The notes beneath the pieces were generated by a model. That model worked only from the letters and a program-made list of their open reading frames with translations. It was not told the origin of the DNA and did no database searches. From Chlorokybus atmophyticus (Eukaryota > Streptophyta > Chlorokybophyceae > Chlorokybales > Chlorokybaceae), in the NCBI GenBank assembly GCA_009103225.1, contig RHPI01000140.1:150057-214056 (forward strand): 64,000 nt of DNA, written 5' to 3'. Within the stretch, counting starts at the first letter, position 1. Every line of letters starts with the position of its first letter. Both the position numbers and the translations under genes were made by a program. Positions 49,183-61,657 of this stretch are shown piece after piece.

Positions 49183-50050
49183 GCTGCGGGATGGCGCCCG
49201 AGCTGCCTGACCAGCTGCCGCCTGCCGCCTCAGGGCGGCAGCCGCCTGCCTCACGACACCGTTCATGACTAGACTGCTGACTTGCGCTCCCGCTCACCAG
49301 GACAATTCCACCCACGCCTGCAAGGCGATTACGCCCACCAGCACCACCAGCACCAGCACCACCGCCTCAGCCTAGCCCGCCAGGTGGCCCAACACTTTAG
49401 GGTTTTGAGCCAGATATCGACGCTGGGTAGATAGCAGCATTTGCGACAGATAACGAGACGATTGTTGGCGTCCTGACATGGATCACCGCCACCGCTAACT
49501 GTGAGAGCTCCCATTGGGATTAGTCGATCGGGATCGGCATCACATGAGGCAGCTGCGGCGGTTTAGCCTTGCCGGCGTTGTGTTTGCCAGGCAAGGCTAA
49601 GGCCAGTGGCCAGGCCAGGCCGTTCAAGGCTGGGCGGAGCAGCTACCAAACCAGAAACGGTAGAGCGGTAGGGTGAAGAACCAGCAGAAGCAGCTGCTGA
49701 AAGCTGCAACCCAGTTGGACGGCTCGAACGTGAGGTTAAACGCTGGCTTTGTGGCGGTTGGTAGGCGGTTGCCGGCCTGATCACGTCACGCCAGACCAGG
49801 CCAGGCCAGGCCAGGCCCGAGGCGATGAGAGTTAGGGTTTTATCAACTTACTCCGTAGTATGCTGCTATAGAGACAAAAGCTCAAGTTGCAGAAGATTCA
49901 GCCTTGTAGTCTGCAGTTGCAGAAGCAGCACAAGTGTAGCTGCACCGAATGTGGTTCACAAGGCGGCTCTGCGCTCAGGTTTGTTTGTTAAACACACAAG
50001 TTACGCAAGGTTTGTTTGTTGATTCTTGCTATATCAACCTTCTTTTGACG
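49183..50050. promoter_or_regulatory. Divergent spacer between COX5C and the GT29 gene
   Basis: It carries both promoters. A cluster of GGCCA repeats lies at about 49580-49625 and 49796-49818. No coding sequence was recognised. Confidence 0.45.
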
Positions 50051-53000
50051 ATGGACCAAGCTTCTTTTTCTGATTGCGACTTGTCGCTGTCGTGTGTCAA
50101 AAGCTTGAGTAGCAGCAAGCCAGCTGTCCCTGCTGCTACATCAAGCATGAATGAACTCAATTGTGGCTGGCGTATTGTGTTTCACAGGCGTTTCTGTGCT
50201 GCCTGGTGTGCTATGGCGCCTCCATGTTCCTTGTCAGCGCACCGCACCTCCTTGGCCAGCAATCAGGTAATAAGCTCGTTGCAATGAGAACATGACGGTG
50301 GTTAGGCAAGTTTCGTGTGTAATACATTCATGCTTCATCAAACGATTGCGATCTCAGGCAACATTGCATTCTTGTCATGTGGGCGTAATCTTAGTATTGA
50401 CACCAGTCACACAAGAGATCTCGACACACACTTTTCTCGTCACAAGCGTCATGGTTGTATGTAACCATACGATGCCATGATGCAGCTTGAGTTGAGTACA
50501 CCAGCACCGACGTACATGACAATACGGACTCTCTCTCACACATAGCAGGTTCAGCTTTGGCAATTAAGGGCACGTTGGGTGATGTCGATTCAGCAATTCG
50601 CATCTCACATGCAGGTAAACCCCTTCAAACCACAATCAAATCATATCCATCGTTGTTCACAAGCCATACACTTGCACCACTTACGCTTTGCACAGCTGCA
50701 GAGTCAGCAGTGTTGAGAAAGGTGCAGCACAAGCAGCGCGCAAGGGCGGAGAAGAGGCTGGCAGCAGTGGATTTGGAGAGGCGGCTGCATTCATCTTTGG
50801 ACAGCGATGCCGAACGTGATGATGCGGCTGAAGCGGTGGTGCGGAGGAAACCGCGGCGGATATCAACATATATGGAGTCCGTTGCTGACTCGGATAGGGA
50901 GCATAAGAGGAACGGGCACGCTGCGGGGAAGCTTGGAAGAGGTGAGAGTGTGCTAATGCCGATCCATAATGCAACTACTTTTTAGCTTCATAGTGCAGCT
51001 GTACAGCGGTACATGTCATGTCAAAATGACGCTGCATGCGATGTTATGTTAACATGGAATCTGGAGCGCGCACATTGGAGCCTAGTTGGTTGGTACGGTC
51101 GTCAGTGTAAATCTATGACTGCCTGACCCTGTCCATTACCTTGGAGGAACTGATGGCATGTTATGGCCTTTGTGCATGCACACAGATGTTAGTAGTTGTT
51201 CAACAACCTGTGTTGTCCCCGTAACAAGCCTTGTAACACGTGATCAGCACTGACCGCTTACAATGTCTCCAAGGTCTGAGCTGACCTTGTGGCATGCTGC
51301 ATGTATGCGCAGGTGCTGAGATCTACGGCATCGAGCCTCGTTTCTACCCACGCTGCGGCGGAGTACTGGCAATAATAAGGGGTCGCTTTGAGGTTCCTGG
51401 CGTGAAGTACGTGGCCACGATTGGTGGCGTACCTTGTACGGTAAGGTCATACAAGGTTTCACAAGTTCAGCCTGTCAGTAGGCTATAAGGCCATATCCCA
51501 CAACGATACTGTCATACCATCATGAAGCGCCCATGCAAAATCGTACACCTTTAACGCATCATATGTGAAGAGCACTGTGACACTGCTGTATGCAGTATAA
51601 GTTCCATGCTTCACACATGACAATGTAATCATGCAGGCCACGCGCCGTATGAGTGCGTGCGCACTGCATTGTGTGCTGCCGCGTGGCAGTGGTGCAAACT
51701 TGCCCGTTGAAGCGCATGTGTGTGGATGCTCCAGGTGAGAAGTGATAGGTAGCATGCTTGTGTTGCTGAACTCTGGACATGCTTGTGCGGATGACATAAC
51801 AGTACTTCTGTGCACAGACGTGCGCGTGAGTTATTAGACGATGATGAAACCGATGGTGACAACAGCGGAGAAACAACCGAGTTCAAGTCGCCGACCGTGC
51901 TCTTCTCTTACACGGGTGAGTAAAGAGCAATACGCATCAAGCTCTTGTGCAGTGAGCTGAAGAAGCCTGTTGTCCAATGTTGACTCTTGTTCATCTAACA
52001 GAGGACTTGTTGGAAACGGCTGTACGTGGCGTGTGGGACATGCGCTCTTTCCGCTCTATTCCAACTGAATCGGAAGGTAGGCCTTGACAACAACAACGCT
52101 CATCAACATGGTCGATGCTATCGTCATAACCATCAATGTCAACCATGCATGTGTTGTGATTAGCAGCATCTTAGGGCATCATACAGTGTACCGCGTCGCT
52201 CACCTCAAGCATTATAAACTGCGTCCACAAGTCAATTGGATCTGGTCAACTGCTCGTGCTGCCTGAAGTACATCACATGTAGAGTATGTCAACAACCATA
52301 TTGAAGTCAGCTTGCGGCCTGTTTGTTGCAACAGGAGTGGATGATCCGTCGCACGGACAGTGCGCCGTGGTTGGGCACAGTGGGTCTCTGGTGGGCGGTG
52401 GTCTTGCGTCTGAGATTGATGGCGCAGACGCCGTCTTTCGCTTTGATGGAGCGCCAAGCGGGAGCGCATTCTCCAAATGGGTCGGGAGAAAAACAACCTA
52501 CCAGGTAGGTTTGACTGTTCAGGAGCTGCTTACACCTACTTGACACGTCTCACAACGGAGCCTTCACTACCGTTGTAATGTGTTGTAGCTTGTCTTACAG
52601 TAGCATGATTCTGTTTACCAACACGTGCGTGGCACGTGGGCGAGCGCAACGCTAGGTCAACTGACATGCATACAAGCGCACAGATACCTGTATAGTCCAA
52701 GTCAGGATGAGATGCACTAAGTGACAAGTGGCTGTTGTTTGTCAACAGGTTTTGGGGCCCTGGTGGGCTGATTCACTTGCCAAGCATGTACGGGACGCTC
52801 CTGTTGCAGCTGCAATCACGACAGTTAGCAGTAACAGCACAAACACGGGCATTGCGGAGGATGACAGTGAAGGCGCCGATGACAGCGACGAGGCGGAAGA
52901 TGATGAGACCGATGATTCCCCCACAGGTGATTCCCCGTTCAACCGCTGGTGGGGTGATGCGTCCGCTGTACCTGTGCTGTGGGCGGAAAAGTCTGCGAGC

Positions 53001-55777
53001 GCTTATGAGAAGCTTCAGACGGCATATCCGGATACAAGGTGTGTGAGAATGTACACCCCTGCACACATTCTGACGCGCGCATACACACATGCACACGGCC
53101 ACATGCGCACGCACACATGCGTACAAGTAGGCAAGCGCACATGAACGCGCCCACACACACACGCGCATGCACGCGCATGCATATGCACAGACACGCAACA
53201 ACACTTGAACAACTAACATCCGTGTAATCATACGTGCAGGATGATATTTTTGTCGAAGGAGGCTATGACATCAGTCTACGCATCTGTAGTGAAAGTGCGC
53301 AAACTCACGGCGGAAGCTGTCGGCGAGTCTTGGGTGCTTCCCGCTGATGCCGATGAGTTGGAATCCTCTTTGATGGTGGCAGTGGGTCTGGCCATCAAGG
53401 TGTGCCGAGTGGTTGATGTTGTGCTACAACTGTTAGTTGAGGTTCTCATACTCATGCTCCTGTGTGGCTCAGTTCTGCAAGCGTGTGACGGTGTATGGCG
53501 TGTTCGGCACATGTTCACCCAACAAGTCTGTATGCCGGCCGCGCTACTACCTCGATGAGGAAACTGTCACACACAAGGAGAAGCAAGTGGATAGAGTCAA
53601 CCAGCTCAGCCTCACCGCCATGTCACAGGTGTGTGATTACATCATCTCTGCAACCACTTTAAACCACCTTTCTGTACAGCTGCTGCATGCACCCCAGTCA
53701 CAACACATGAAACTCACTAGTACCTTCAGTAAACAGGCACCCAACACTTGCATGCATGGAAAGCACCAACGTCTAAGTACCTCTTTCACCATCTGCGGCA
53801 GGTTGGTTATGTGCGCGTGCACCGGTTCGAGCCAGACCTTCTCTCGCGTCTGAACATCCCGGACGGCGTGGAGCCGCCAGTGGTGCCCGCCAGCCCAAGC
53901 ATGCCGTGGACGTGCGATTGGCTGGCGTGCCAACCAACATGCTCGCGCAGGGGAAAGGTCAATGACGAGGGCGAGTGCATCTGCGAGGCGCCGTACACCG
54001 GAGTTGACTGCGAGAAAGGCGCGTGAGACTGTAGCAATGGCTGTATTGTTGTGTGATTCAGTTGTGAAGCATAGTTTTGAGCTTGTGTTTGTTGCAGATC
54101 GCGTGCACAGTGAGGCACGTGAGATTATGGATGGGCTGGATCTGGACTACAATGGCGCCGTCACCATGAGTCAGGGCGAGGTCAAGACGTCTCCGAGTGG
54201 TGTGCTCTACATCCCTATTCCACCAGGTACGCATACACATCAGCGTGCACCTGCATGAGAATATAGAAGTATGCGCCAGCATGTGGACACACTTGAGCAT
54301 GCGTGTACGCTCACACGCACGTGCACACACACGCGCGTGCACATAGAAGCATATGTGTGTATGCATGTCCGCGTACATTTGCAATTATACATACGTGCAC
54401 ACAGAGGCACGCATGCGTGTGAGTGCGTGCACACGCTAGTTTGTACTTATGTCAGTTGACATGTATTGCTTACCTGCAGTGGAAGGGGGTGACAGGCCGA
54501 CGCGCTACATCATCACTCCCTCGCAGCTGCGCCATTTGCCGTCGACAGAGTGGCGGCCGGCTTTCAACACGTGCGCCATCGTCGGAAACTCGGGCTCTCT
54601 GCTCTACGAGCAGTACGGCAAAGACATCGACGCGCACGACGCCGTGTTCAGATTCAACCAGGCCCCGACATTAGGATATGAGGTGCATGTTGGCTCGCGG
54701 ACGACTTTTGAGTTTCTCAACAGCGCGTGGGTGCAGCAGTTGTTGGACTCAACACGCCAGCGCGTAAGCCCTTCTGACAGTGCAATTGCATGCGCGCTGC
54801 TTTTGTTGACTGCTCTCCTTACAAATGCTTGCACTTTGTACAGAGCCATGGGCACATTGCGTCCGCGATGCCACAATGGGACTGGAGGCAAAATACAACA
54901 GGTGCGTAGTATCATACCACTAGTTTGATGAACAGAGTATTTTGAGAAAAAGACCACAGTTCTGATCAGAGCAGCAAAGGATGCAATGTACACACAGTTT
55001 GTCCTGCGCTTACTTATGACTCACCCCAGGCCTGATACTGTTTGAGATGTATGATATGGCGGCATGGCCGTACCGCACTCGCGCTCAGATTGAGGCGAAG
55101 GAGGCATGGTGGCGCCGGGCATATGTGCGACTGCGCACTCGCTACTCGAGCCGCCATGTTGTCTCGTTGTCACCGCGGTGCGTGCATGGGTATACTGTTC
55201 ACAATGATGTGATCATTGTAGATGACCAGGATGACAACCACCAACAACGATGAAGATGTTCACAATGACAACTAAGGGTTGGGTGCATGCAGGTTGGTGG
55301 CATGGTCAGTTGGCAAGTACGAAGAGCTTCGTCAGCGGTTTAGGGATCAGGGAATGGGAGAGTTTAGAGGTGAAAAGCCCATGTCGGGCTACTACGCAAC
55401 ACTGTTCTGCATGCAGGTACGAGTTGTACAGTCACGAAAACACACGCACGCCTGTACACACCCACAAACGAAAAAACAAACGCACGAAAACACACACAAG
55501 CGCGCAGGCCTGCGCACACACACACGCACACGCGCGTGAACGCACACGCACATGCACACAACGCACCTGACCATCCTTGTCTGCTCAGGCTTGTCAGCAC
55601 GTTTCTCTCTACGGTTTCAGTCCATACCGGGACCGCGACAAGAGGGACCCCCTGGCAGGGCGGTACCATTACTTTGACCGTGCGAGGCCACGTCCTGGCA
55701 GCCACGCGTTCGACCTCACGCGATTGGCGTTCGAGGCTTTCGAGCGCGGGGGGGACATGGTTGACGTTGTGGATTGA
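50051..55777 (+). CDS. Type II Golgi-type protein with two GT29 (sialyltransferase-fold) domains, an IPT/TIG domain and an EGF-like domain
   Basis: Eighteen exons from 50188 onward keep perfect phase over 899 codons: 50188-50266, 50549-50614, 50702-50941, 51313-51440, 51637-51734, 51818-51915, 52002-52076, 52335-52504, 52749-53038, 53240-53399, 53473-53628, 53802-54022, 54111-54226, 54480-54763, 54844-54901, 55030-55177, 55293-55416, 55589-55777. A first exon from ATG 50051 is likely, but its donor is unclear. In order: a signal anchor (FLCCLVCYGASMFLVSA); a charged stem; IPT/TIG (GVLAIIRGRFEVPGVKYVAT to VLPRGSGANLPVEAHVCG); GT29 copy 1 (CAVVGHSGSLVGG, AVFRFDGAPS, then VTVYGVFG and RYYLDEE); an EGF-like module (53912-54012, six Cys); GT29 copy 2 (CAIVGNSGSLLYEQYGKDID, AVFRFNQAPT, VGSRTTFEF, PMSGYYATLFCMQACQHVSL, YHYFD). 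Copy 2 keeps sialylmotifs L, S, III and VS; copy 1 has lost several key residues. Donor sugar is unknown; plant GT29 enzymes include Kdo transferases as well as sialyltransferase-like proteins. Confidence 0.88.
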
Positions 55778-56740
55778 CAGAAGTGGTAGGATGGGTTGAA
55801 ATGGTAAGATAGAATACTGTTGAGAGAGATGAAACGTTCTGTGGGTTTAGTACAAGTAAGGCATGTAGCAGCGGGGTAGCCAACTTGTCAGTCAGGCTAG
55901 TTGTATATTAATCTAATCAGCTTATCCCAGCTTTCTGCGCAGAATAAGCAATAGATCACAGTTCAGGGGTTGTGTTGCTTGTACTCAGCTGTACTTGATG
56001 TGTGTAGTAGTCAGTGCAGAACCAGTGTGAACAGTTCAACTCGTGCACAGTAGTGGTGCTTGCAGGACACATCCACATGCTGATGTGATTTTGTAGCTGC
56101 TCCAACAAGAACAGATTCACAAATGCGTGTGCTTGACATCTATAGATAATCCGTCATCGCACCAACATACCTCTCGGTTGCATTTCACCAGCAAAGCAAT
56201 ACACCTATCCCATTGCGCAAGCGTGTTTGACAAATTTTCTGGATACAGTTTCTCTGATCATTATATGTTTCAGTTGCACACCATCAGCAGAATATATCCC
56301 ATTATACATTTGGTGGCGTCTGTGCATTTGCTGGCTTGGAGAGGGCACTGTTGACTTATTTCACCAACCACATTGTGACGGTGAAACAATATCAGTGGCT
56401 TTCCCGGGTTGTGGTTGCAAAGATGTTAGCTAAAAGCGTAGCCAACAACAGTGACTACCATTATCAGGTTTCAAGCCAATTTTCCATTGAGTGATTGTAG
56501 ACATGGGGACTGGGTGTTAATACCACAGAGAGCAACATTTTCACAATCAGAAACTCAAACACACAACAATTCTGCGGTATCAGCTTTGATTGAGAAAGAC
56601 CAACTTCATTTCAACAGGGTAGTATTAACCCGCACAACTAACCCTACTTTCCTATCAAGGATTTAGCGTTCAATGCTACAGATCTAGCTGCACAATCTGT
56701 ACAACAAATGAATGTATCACTGTGTCACCGTGTCATCGAT
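55778..56740. other. Intergenic region between convergent GT29 and ELIP genes
   Basis: It holds the 3' UTRs of both genes. No further gene was recognised. Confidence 0.55.
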
Positions 56741-57616
56741 CTAAGACAGCCAGAAGCCGAGTGTGGTCTGGCCAGTGATAGCCTCAGTCGCCAGCATGGC
56801 AATGAACCCGAGCATGGCAGTGCGGCCGTTGATGATCTCACGGCCCGGGCGCCAGAAAGACTGCTTCTCGAACTCAGCATCACCAACACCCTTGGACGGA
56901 GGCACCAGGCTGCTGACGATGGTGAGGCCAGCCACCAACAGGAAGGCGTACTTGGAGATGGGGAAGAGGGTCATCTGGGAGGCGATGCTCTTGCCGGTGA
57001 TGGACTCACCAGCCAGGGCGGCGAGGAAGCCAAGCATGGCGGCACGGCCATTGATGCGCTCAAGGAGACCCTCGTAGGTGAGGAGGTCAGTTGACTGAGA
57101 CTGTCCAGGCTTAGGGATCTGCGAACAATAAAATATGAAGCAACATTCTTGTGTTACATAAACAATGCCAAGCACGCTGAATCACTCACCATGTTGCCGG
57201 AGAAGGCGTTGGAGGTCTGTGAGCCAACCTTGCGGATGGTGCTCTCAGCGTCGACATCGCTGGGGTTTGGCACGGGCAATTTGCTGGCGGCGTCAGACAG
57301 CTTGCTCTTGACATCAGCGGCAACCTCCTTGGCGGCGCTCTGGGCCTTGTCCAGGGGGTTGGCCTCGCAACGGGCTGAGCGGCGGAAGGCAGGGGCAGCC
57401 ACAGGCACACGACTCCTGACAGCTGCAAGAGAGTCATGCTATTAGCAACACTCACACCATGGACATCACAGCACCATAGACAATAGACGTTGGCTGCATC
57501 CGACGTGCAAAGTGTGCACACAAGGCCATGTGCTCACCATTGGTGCGCCTGGACAGTGTGGGGCGGGTCAGCTGAGCCACAGGGGCGGAGATAGCAGCCA
57601 TGGTGGTGGACGCCAT
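56741..57616 (-). CDS. Early light-inducible protein (ELIP), copy A, 229 aa
   Basis: ELIPs are thylakoid relatives of LHC antenna proteins that protect against excess light and desiccation. Exons: 57616-57538, 57422-57190, 57118-56741. The transit peptide (MASTTMAAISAPVAQLTRPT) precedes a linker (EANPLDKAQSAAKEVAADVK, LPVPNPSDVDAESTIRKVGS). Three helices follow: helix I with LLERINGRAAMLGFLAALAG, helix II AFLLVAGLTIVSSLVPP, and helix III EIINGRTAMLGFIAMLATEA. The two E..GRxAMLGF motifs carry the chlorophyll-ligand residues. Exon 3 is one piece, whereas copies B and C have an intron after FPxSK; the 378-nt length is identical, so the difference is a precise intron loss or gain. TATATAAG lies about 105 bp upstream. 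Confidence 0.96.
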
Positions 57617-58545
57617 TGTGCTAGGTTGAGATCGACGAAGTGAAGATAACAGGTCCTCCGTGCAGAGGTAGGTGTAAGCGCACAGTGCTGAATTACTTGG
57701 ACGGCAAACTTACATTGCTTATATAGCACGGCCATGGTGGCCACGTAGGTGGTCGGAACCGGCTACGGCGCGGCGTCAAACAGCAGCAACTTTGGAAGAT
57801 TGAGACAGATTGATCGTGACTACCCAATCAGAGCGACGTGGCTACGCTGTGGGCGTCAAGCTCGACCCAAGGGCTCTCATGCAGCCATGCATGCAACTAC
57901 TCTCCTCGCTCATGCACGGCCACGGCTGGATCCCTCACGGAGAGACTATGCAATCCTGCCGTGAAGTGCTCCTTAGTTCAGTGAGTCCTCCCTGCCGTGG
58001 TCGTGCCTTAGCCGCCGCTTCGCCCTAAGGCTTACAGCCTGTAAAGTACACGTGCAGTCGACGACTCTCAACCTGCCACGTCGGCCGCCGGTGGCAAGCG
58101 GATTGGTCAATCGCCTTTCCAGCCTGGCCTGCTGATGTGCTGATCCCTTTCTCTCGAACGAATGCGACGGTTGGCACTTTGAGTCTAGATCGGGCAGGTA
58201 CGCATTGACTGTGTACGGCACTGAATGGAATCGCTGAATCCCTGATGCAGCAGGGTCGGGGTGACGTACCCGTATCTGTCCCACCAGCGGTGAAAGGGAG
58301 GGGCTGAGACAAGGACTCGGGCGCAACTGCGCGGCCATGCTGAGGTGCCATGCGCGCCGCCGCCAGCACCAACAAGGGGCGGCGGCGGAGGCGGAGATGT
58401 TGCCGACGTAGCCTGCCCGGTGCCCAGCTCGTATATATATACCCTACTCTGCACCCAATAGTGTCAACGTAAGCATTCACCGTAGAGCTGTTGTGCATTT
58501 AAGCTGCTAGCCAGCCCTTCCATCTTGCGCCTCTGCATTAGCACA
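57617..58545. promoter_or_regulatory. Head-to-head promoter region of ELIP copies A and B
   Basis: It carries TATA boxes for A (about 57718-57726, minus) and B (about 58432-58441, plus). The B-proximal half (about 57987-58430) is clearly homologous to the region upstream of copy C (about 62745-63090). Both share ACCTGCCACGTCG, an ACGT-core motif like light- or stress-response elements. Confidence 0.6.
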
Positions 58546-59581
58546 ATGGCGTCAACCACCATGGCTGCTTGCGTCTCCGCCCCTGTGGCCCAGCTGGCCC
58601 GCCCCACCCTGGCCAGGCGTACCAACGGTGAGCGTACATGCCGTGTGGACACCATACTGCGTGGTCTGGTGCAATCAATTGTGATTGCATGCGTTCCCTT
58701 GTAACAAACTCCATGCCTATTCCAATAGTCAGGCAGTGTATTGTCAGTAGTTGTAAATGCTGCTGACACCTCTTATCATTGCAGCTGTGAGGAGCCGTGT
58801 GCCTGTGGCTGCCCCCACCTTCCGCCGCTCAGTCCGCTGCGAGGCCAACCCCCTGGACAAGGCCCAGGCTGCCGCCAAGGAGGTTGCTGCTGATGTCCAG
58901 AGCAAGCTGTCTGACGCCGCCAGCAGCCTGCCCGTACCCAATCCCAGCGATGTGGACGCTGAGAGCACCATCCGTCAGGTTGGGTCCCAGACATCCAACG
59001 CCTTCTCTGGTAACATGGTGAGTGGGCGTTGTGTATATGCGGCTGTGCCGCGTGAGAGTCTGCATGTCTGCATTTGGTTGTGCATAGGCTGCAACAGCAT
59101 CACTGATCACATCATTGCCTGCAGATCCCCAAGCCTGGCCAGTCCCAGTCCACTGATCTCCTCACCTACGAGGGTCTCCTTGAGCGTATCAACGGCCGTG
59201 CAGCCATGCTGGGCTTCCTCGCCGCCCTCGCTGGCGAGCAGATCACCGGCACGAAAATCGTCACCCAGATGACCCTCTTCCCCTACTCCAAGTAAGCACG
59301 TTCCCACTCACACATAATTATAGTTGTATCATACCATGCATTACATATCCCCACTCTCCACTCCACACAGGTTGGCATTCTTCCTCATCGCTGGCCTCAC
59401 CATCGCCAGCTCCATCATTCCTCCCTCCAAGGGTGTGGGCGATGCCGAGTTTGAGAAGCAGTCTTTCTGGCGCCCAGGCCGTGAGATCATCAACGGCCGC
59501 ACTGCCATGCTTGGCTTCATCGCCATGCTGGTAACTGAGGCCATCACTGGCCAGACCACACTCAATTTCTGGCTCTCCTAG
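58546..59581 (+). CDS. Early light-inducible protein (ELIP), copy B, 230 aa
   Basis: Four exons: 58546-58627, 58785-59017, 59125-59291, 59371-59581. It begins MASTTMAACVSAPVAQLARP and has the same linker and three-helix core as copy A (LLERINGRAAMLGFLAALAG, AFFLIAGLTIASSIIPPS, GRTAMLGFIAMLVTEAITG). Helix I is followed by EQITGTKIVTQMTLFPYSK, where copy A has ESITGKSIASQMTLFPISK. Its third intron (59292-59370) is absent from copy A. Divergence is low and mostly at synonymous sites, so the duplication looks recent or gene conversion has acted. It should be co-regulated with copy A from the shared spacer. Confidence 0.97.
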
Positions 59582-60258
59582 ACTGGTGCTGCCCATATGC
59601 ATGTCTGTACTGGTCTGATTCTACCAAATATGTTGCTTGAAGAGTAGGGTTAGGTAAATTTTGATGCATTGTCGTAGTAGTGTAGGGGGATAGTAATCTA
59701 ATAGAGGTGATTGTACCTCTCTGTACATCAAATGAAACTGGATTCGGATTAAACTTGGTGTGTCTGTCACCAGCTATGGGTACTACAGTCTGAGGATTGG
59801 GGTGGGGTGTATGTTGATGAACGACGATTGTTCAATTACCCTTTGCATTGACATTCATCTTATTGAATATCACGTGATGTGTGGGGTGAAGCAACAGAGA
59901 GAAAGAGAGGAAGGTGGAGTGTACGTGTGGCAAACTTGCAGCCAGTATGGACAGGTAGGCATAGGATGTAAAATGTGGAACGGAGAAGAATTGGAAAGCT
60001 TAATGCATTGGAAAATCTCCTGCCAGGGTTATACTTGAGCGAAGGAGAAGTTGTGCAGCAAACGGTTTCAACAAATAGAAATAGATGAATGAAAGTACAC
60101 CTTACCCACTACAGCTCTCCCACATATATGAAATATGCTACTACACGATCAGAAAGATGAATCCATGCTCCTTACCCATTACCTTGAATTCTCCACATAT
60201 ATGAGGTAATTTCAGAGAGGGAGAGAGAGAGGGAGAGAGAGAGAGAGGGAGAGAGAGN

Positions 60259-60297
<39 letters not shown>

Positions 60298-61657
60298 AGA
60301 GAGAAAAGGAGCGGGAGAGAGTGATAGACAGGTTGTTTCGCAAATAAGGGACGGAGGATAATTGGAACATGCAATGCATTGCAAATCCTCATGCCAGGAT
60401 TAGACTTTAGCGAAGGGGAAATTGTGCAGCAAATGGTAGTTCACCAGCTAGAAAAAGATGAATGAAAGTGCATGATGTTGATGCGTAATGCGGCATGATG
60501 TATGCCTTTCCCAATACACCTTGACACTTTGTGCGTGTATGTGTGTGGGGGAGGGGNGGGGGGGGGGGGTATGCATATGTGCGTGTATGCATATCTATAT
60601 CTGCATAAAATATGCCGGTGTGGGGTGAAGGGGCAGGGGCACTTGGTCTCCCGCGCATTAACCATGTGAAGGGTGGGATATGTACACACATCACAAGTAC
60701 TATGTATCTTGAAGGGTGGATACACATCATGCACATACACATGTGTACTAGTGCAGTGCGTGCATACCACCAATGCGCACATCTACTCCCTTTAAGACAA
60801 CGCAGCATGGTACTCGCCATGACAATAGCGTGCATGTAACTATCCTTAGCACGCATGCATGGCGGTTGATGAATGCCACACTTGCGTAGTGATCTTACCG
60901 TAATGCACTTGTTAATGTCACCGAGACGCCCCCCCTTGGGGTGGAGGTGTGGAATTGTCCCATAGGCCGGTACTTTTGCCCCACATTGCCCTGTGCTAAA
61001 ACTGGCCGATTCATCTCCCCATAAAGCCCGACCTTGCAGGGCGCAGGGCGCCCCGCATTTGGGGTGGGGCAAAAAGTGAGCCAATGCCGCACGGTATGCC
61101 CCCACATTGCCCGACGGCATGAGAATCTACCATGCCGTATGGCAGATTCCAAGTTAGTAAGTAAGTTGGTGAGTAAGGTCCAAATTAGCCCCATACATGC
61201 TCATGTTCCTCAAGTAGCAAACAGCGCAAAGCATCCCATCTCAGTTTTGACATTGTCAAGTCACCCTACATGAACGTGGTGGTTGCTTCGTTCGTGCGCT
61301 ACAACGGCTGACTACATACAGGGGGCGTTTGTTGTTGACATTGCAAAATTGCTGATAATGATGGTCATTGAGGGGTACAACTTATGTGCATTGCTCGCAA
61401 AATTGCACGGGCATCTATGCAAGAGACATTGGTTGTGTTATGGAGTTTGGGACAACAAATACACTCGCAACTAAGGACCAGTGGCTCGCGCGTAGTGGGT
61501 ACACCTACGCATTATATATGCGCGCGACATCGATAAAAATGTAGCGTACTCGACATCGGCAAAAGATATTACATGATGAGCGCATGCGGGGAGCAAGCAA
61601 TTGTCGCGCATGCATGCTGGATGGTAATGCCATAACAATTTTAAAGCTCAACGGTGG
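59582..61657. other. Intergenic region with simple repeats and a local duplication
   Basis: About 100 bp at 59990-60105 recurs, diverged, at 60370-60472 (shared core GAAGGRGAARTTGTGCAGCA). A GA-rich microsatellite with one N lies at 60214-60305 and a G run with one N at 60550-60570. Minus-strand frames at 60895-61194 have no recognised domain. Confidence 0.55.
60214..60305. repeat. GA-dinucleotide microsatellite
   Basis: Near-continuous GA/GGGA units with a single N at 60258. Confidence 0.95.

Noticed and set aside
56741-57616. Plus-strand open frames antisense to ELIP copy A
   Set aside because: They are shadows of the GC3-rich ELIP exons.
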